From positions 1 to 6,552 of the forward strand of contig DATAYF010000769.1 in NCBI GenBank assembly GCA_036272735.1: a stretch of DNA of 6,552 nucleotides, in the 5' to 3' direction. The DNA is from DATAYF01 sp036272735. GTDB taxonomy: Bacteria > Chloroflexota > Ktedonobacteria > Ktedonobacterales > Ktedonobacteraceae. The translations under genes were made by a program, and so were the position numbers. How positions within the stretch are numbered: position 1 is the stretch's first letter; each line of letters opens with the position of its first letter. Below, one piece after another: positions 5,252-6,552 of the stretch. The notes under the pieces are model-generated. The model was given only the letters and a program-made list of their open reading frames with translations. It had not been told where the DNA came from and did not search any database.

Positions 5252-5923
5252 TCATGGGATTGAAACGGTTATACGGTTCTCTACCTCACTCACACCTGGT
5301 GCTAACCAGGCGGCCTCTTCCGCAGCCTTTTTCTCCGCGTAGGCGCGCACAGTGCCACGGAGAATTACTTTGTTACCATCTACTTCGACCTTGATATTAC
5401 TCGCATCCGTCTTGGCATTGCGTACGAGTTCCTTCTCAATGTTCTGCTTCAGATCCGTTGGAGATGCGTGCGGTTTAATCGTGATCAAATTGGTAATACC
5501 TCTGACACCTGATATATAACGTATAGCACGTTCAGCGTCCATCTTTTGGTAGCCATATTCGACCTCGCCCTTGAGCGTCACCCAGCCTTTGCTAACCGTC
5601 ACATCCAATTTGCCAGCCGGGATGCCTGCATCCCACTTAAGGGCGCGGATCACCGCCTCGGCAAGGTCGTTGTCGGTACGCTCAGCAGAGCCAGGCAGGC
5701 GCACCTCGATGTCATTCACGACCGCCTTGACGCCATGCACGCGATGAGCAGCATCCTCGGCCGCTAGCTTTTTTATATACGAATCGACCCAGCCGGTTAA
5801 TGTGACAATACCATCCTTGACAGCAACACCAACTTCGTTGGGATGAACACGCGCATCCCACTTCATTTCTTCCAGCACATCATGCTGAATTTCCTCATCT
5901 GTACGAGCACTTACTGTCGTCAT
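5252..5923 (-). CDS. Triple BON-domain protein, OsmY-like but cytoplasmic
   Basis: The 223-residue protein is made almost wholly of three BON domains, at about residues 9-76, 85-152 and 156-223. Each has the alpha-beta-beta-alpha-beta pattern with a central glycine turn: VKDGIVTLTGWVDS, VSKGWVTLKGEVEY and VDGNKVILRGTVRA. Each then has a helix ending in (V/A)xGVxxVxNxI-like residues. BON domains are thought to bind phospholipid or other hydrophobic ligands, and they occur in osmotic-stress proteins such as OsmY. No signal peptide or lipobox is present, so this one should stay in the cytosol. The repeats WDARVHP and WDAGIPA at the starts of domains 1 and 2 point to internal duplication. ATG 5923 has an AAAAGGAG ribosome-binding site (5933-5940) 9 nt upstream. 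An AT-rich palindrome lies just upstream, and a decayed second copy of the gene lies beyond it. The function beyond stress association is unknown. Confidence 0.88.
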   Translation of the reverse strand: MTTVSARTDEEIQHDVLEEMKWDARVHPNEVGVAVKDGIVTLTGWVDSYIKKLAAEDAAHRVHGVKAVVNDIEVRLPGSAERTDNDLAEAVIRALKWDAGIPAGKLDVTVSKGWVTLKGEVEYGYQKMDAERAIRYISGVRGITNLITIKPHASPTDLKQNIEKELVRNAKTDASNIKVEVDGNKVILRGTVRAYAEKKAAEEAAWLAPGVSEVENRITVSIP

Positions 5924-5963
5924 GTGGATTGTCTCCTTTTCGCTCTTGAGTGTAACTCCTCAT

Positions 5964-5998
5964 TTATTTTTAATTGCATACTGTACAATTAAAAATAA
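5964..5998. promoter_or_regulatory. Operator-like palindrome upstream of the BON gene
   Basis: TTATTTTTAATTG (5964-5976) and CAATTAAAAATAA (5986-5998) are perfect reverse complements with a 9-bp spacer that itself contains TAC-T-GTA. The centre thus reads TTGCATACTGTACAA. The site lies 41-75 bp before the BON start codon, inside the expected promoter and leader zone, and is much more AT-rich than its surroundings. A repressor or regulator site is the simplest reading. A good -35 word (TTGACT, minus strand, near 6035) lacks a well-placed -10 box, so the promoter itself is not assigned. Confidence 0.55.
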
Positions 5999-6079
5999 CC
6001 TATTAGTAGAAAACCATACAACACTTTGAAAGTCAATAGGATAGCGGCATCTCGTACCGGAAATAGGTAGAAATCAGCA

Positions 6080-6375
6080 TTACGGAAGTGAAATCTTTCT
6101 ATGCTTATCAATATCTCTTACACCTCTCACGTACCGCGAAAATTGCTCCGCAATATTTTTCTTGTATCCTTCATAATCAATTTTTTCATTTAATTAACAC
6201 TATCATAATTTATAGCGTGCTATGCACCATTCTCATTCTAATAGCAGTATTCGACCTCGCCTTGCAGTGCCACCCGACCCTGGTTGACTCTCGCATCCAG
6301 TTTGCCATTGGCATGTCCTCTTTATGTCCCCTGGTACGAAGAAGACACATCAATGACATTTCCCACGGTTCCGTA
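6080..6375 (-). pseudogene. Decayed second copy of the BON-domain gene
   Basis: Minus-strand fragments parallel the intact neighbour. YGTVGNVIDV matches the end of its first BON domain (HGVKAVVNDIEV). GHANGKLDARVNQGRVALQG, followed by EVEYCY and a stop (6238-6240), matches GIPAGKLDVTVSKGWVTLKG and EVEYGY. After about 45 bp of AT-rich sequence, YEGYKKNIAEQFSRYVRGVR and DIDKHRKISLP match EYGYQKMDAERAIRYISGVR and GITNLITIKP, ending at TAA 6080-6082. Roughly 20 residues that open domain 2 are deleted, frames shift at least once, and the third domain is absent. The copy sits on the same strand, directly upstream of the intact gene, so it probably arose by tandem duplication followed by decay. The TTCGACCTCGCC word is shared by both copies at the DNA level. 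Confidence 0.7.
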
Positions 6376-6402
6376 GATAACATTACATTGTAAACACAAC
6401 AA

Positions 6403-6447
6403 AACAGGCGACAACCGCACAGATGAACTGTGTGATTGCCGCCTGTT
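6403..6447 (-). terminator. Intrinsic terminator for a gene entering from the right edge
   Basis: AACAGGCG (6403-6410) pairs with CGCCTGTT (6440-6447). The arm continues inward with CAA/TTG and CACAG/CTGTG around a 5-nt loop. On the minus strand two of the internal mismatches become G-U pairs, leaving one A-C mismatch, so the RNA read leftwards folds better. It is followed by TTGTTGTGTTTA, a U-rich run. Both points indicate termination of minus-strand transcription coming from beyond 6448. Confidence 0.6.
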
Positions 6448-6488
6448 CCGCTAGCGCGTCCTTGCGTTGCTAGCCTGCGGGCATCCTG

Positions 6489-6551
6489 CTATTTGCGCTT
6501 ACCATGCGAACCTGTCAGAACCAGGAGAGAGAAGGCTAGAGAAGGCTCTCG
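6489..6551 (-). CDS. Possible C-terminus of an unidentified protein (cut by window edge)
   Basis: The minus-strand frame entering from the right edge reads EPSLAFSLLVLTGSHGKRK and stops at TAG 6489-6491. Its stop lies 41 bp before the terminator at 6403-6447, which is where a gene end would be expected. Only about 20 residues are visible and no family can be named. A parallel frame (SRAFSSLLSPGSDRFAW) also ends nearby, so the choice of frame rests on spacing alone. Confidence 0.2.
   Translation of the reverse strand, partial: REPSLAFSLLVLTGSHGKRK
6528..6547. repeat. 10-bp perfect tandem duplication at the right edge
   Basis: AGAGAAGGCT occurs twice in direct succession (6528-6537 and 6538-6547). 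It is the third perfect 10-bp tandem repeat in the window. Confidence 0.8.
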
Positions 6552-6552
6552 A

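Noticed and set aside
6238..6393. Plus-strand ORF of 101 codons (6088-6393)
   Set aside because: It runs antisense to the decayed BON copy, whose minus-strand fragments match the intact neighbour in order.
1..6552. CRISPR array, tRNA or rRNA genes
   Set aside because: There are no regularly spaced repeats with unique spacers, and I saw no tRNA-like cloverleaf or rRNA segment by eye. A covariance search was not possible.

Overview
The window is bacterial, with moderate GC (about 50% by eye). It combines a small conserved core with a large amount of decayed mobile DNA. A soil Chloroflexota of the Ktedonobacteria type would fit: a groES-groEL pair without an obvious CIRCE element, a cytoplasmic triple-BON protein, and debris of IS200/IS605 (TnpB), IS110 and IS6 elements. 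That assignment is inference from gene style, not from a marker gene.

Left part (1-1459), a mobile-element graveyard. The window opens inside the 3' end of a tnpB gene, which runs into a right-end hairpin at 201-221. Next come a frameshifted IS110-type transposase remnant (321-505), a short unassigned minus-strand ORF (604-786), a broken GNAT acetyltransferase C-terminus (minus, 901-1056) and another unassigned minus-strand remnant (1081-1230). No intact gene is convincing here. A 16-bp perfect inverted repeat lies at 1290-1331.

Centre (1460-4470), the functional core, all on the minus strand and read in the order phosphoesterase-like gene (4470-3754), groES (3508-3218), groEL (3088-1460). 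GroEL keeps the ATPase residues but lacks the Gly-Gly-Met tail. The upstream gene has the calcineurin-like phosphoesterase layout, yet nearly every metal-ligand block is altered, so it looks like a pseudo-enzyme beside the chaperonin pair. A 14-bp-arm perfect inverted repeat sits between it and a likely sigma-70-type groES promoter.

Right part (4471-6552). A gene-poor stretch contains a decayed IS6-type transposase (minus, 4827-5157), frameshifted by a 10-bp tandem duplication. A 43-bp palindrome (5180-5222) lies just downstream of an intact three-BON-domain gene (5923-5252). That gene is preceded by an AT-rich operator-like palindrome (5964-5998). Upstream of it is a degraded second copy of the same BON gene (6080-6375), and then a minus-strand terminator (6403-6447) following the possible C-terminus of a gene that begins outside the window.

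The intact genes fit a stress theme: protein folding (GroES/GroEL) and a BON-repeat protein of the kind often tied to osmotic or envelope stress. The sequence shows no direct regulatory link between the two loci. The best leads for something undescribed are the pseudo-phosphoesterase and chaperonin arrangement, the three strong inverted repeats near the live genes, and recurrent perfect 10-bp tandem duplications.
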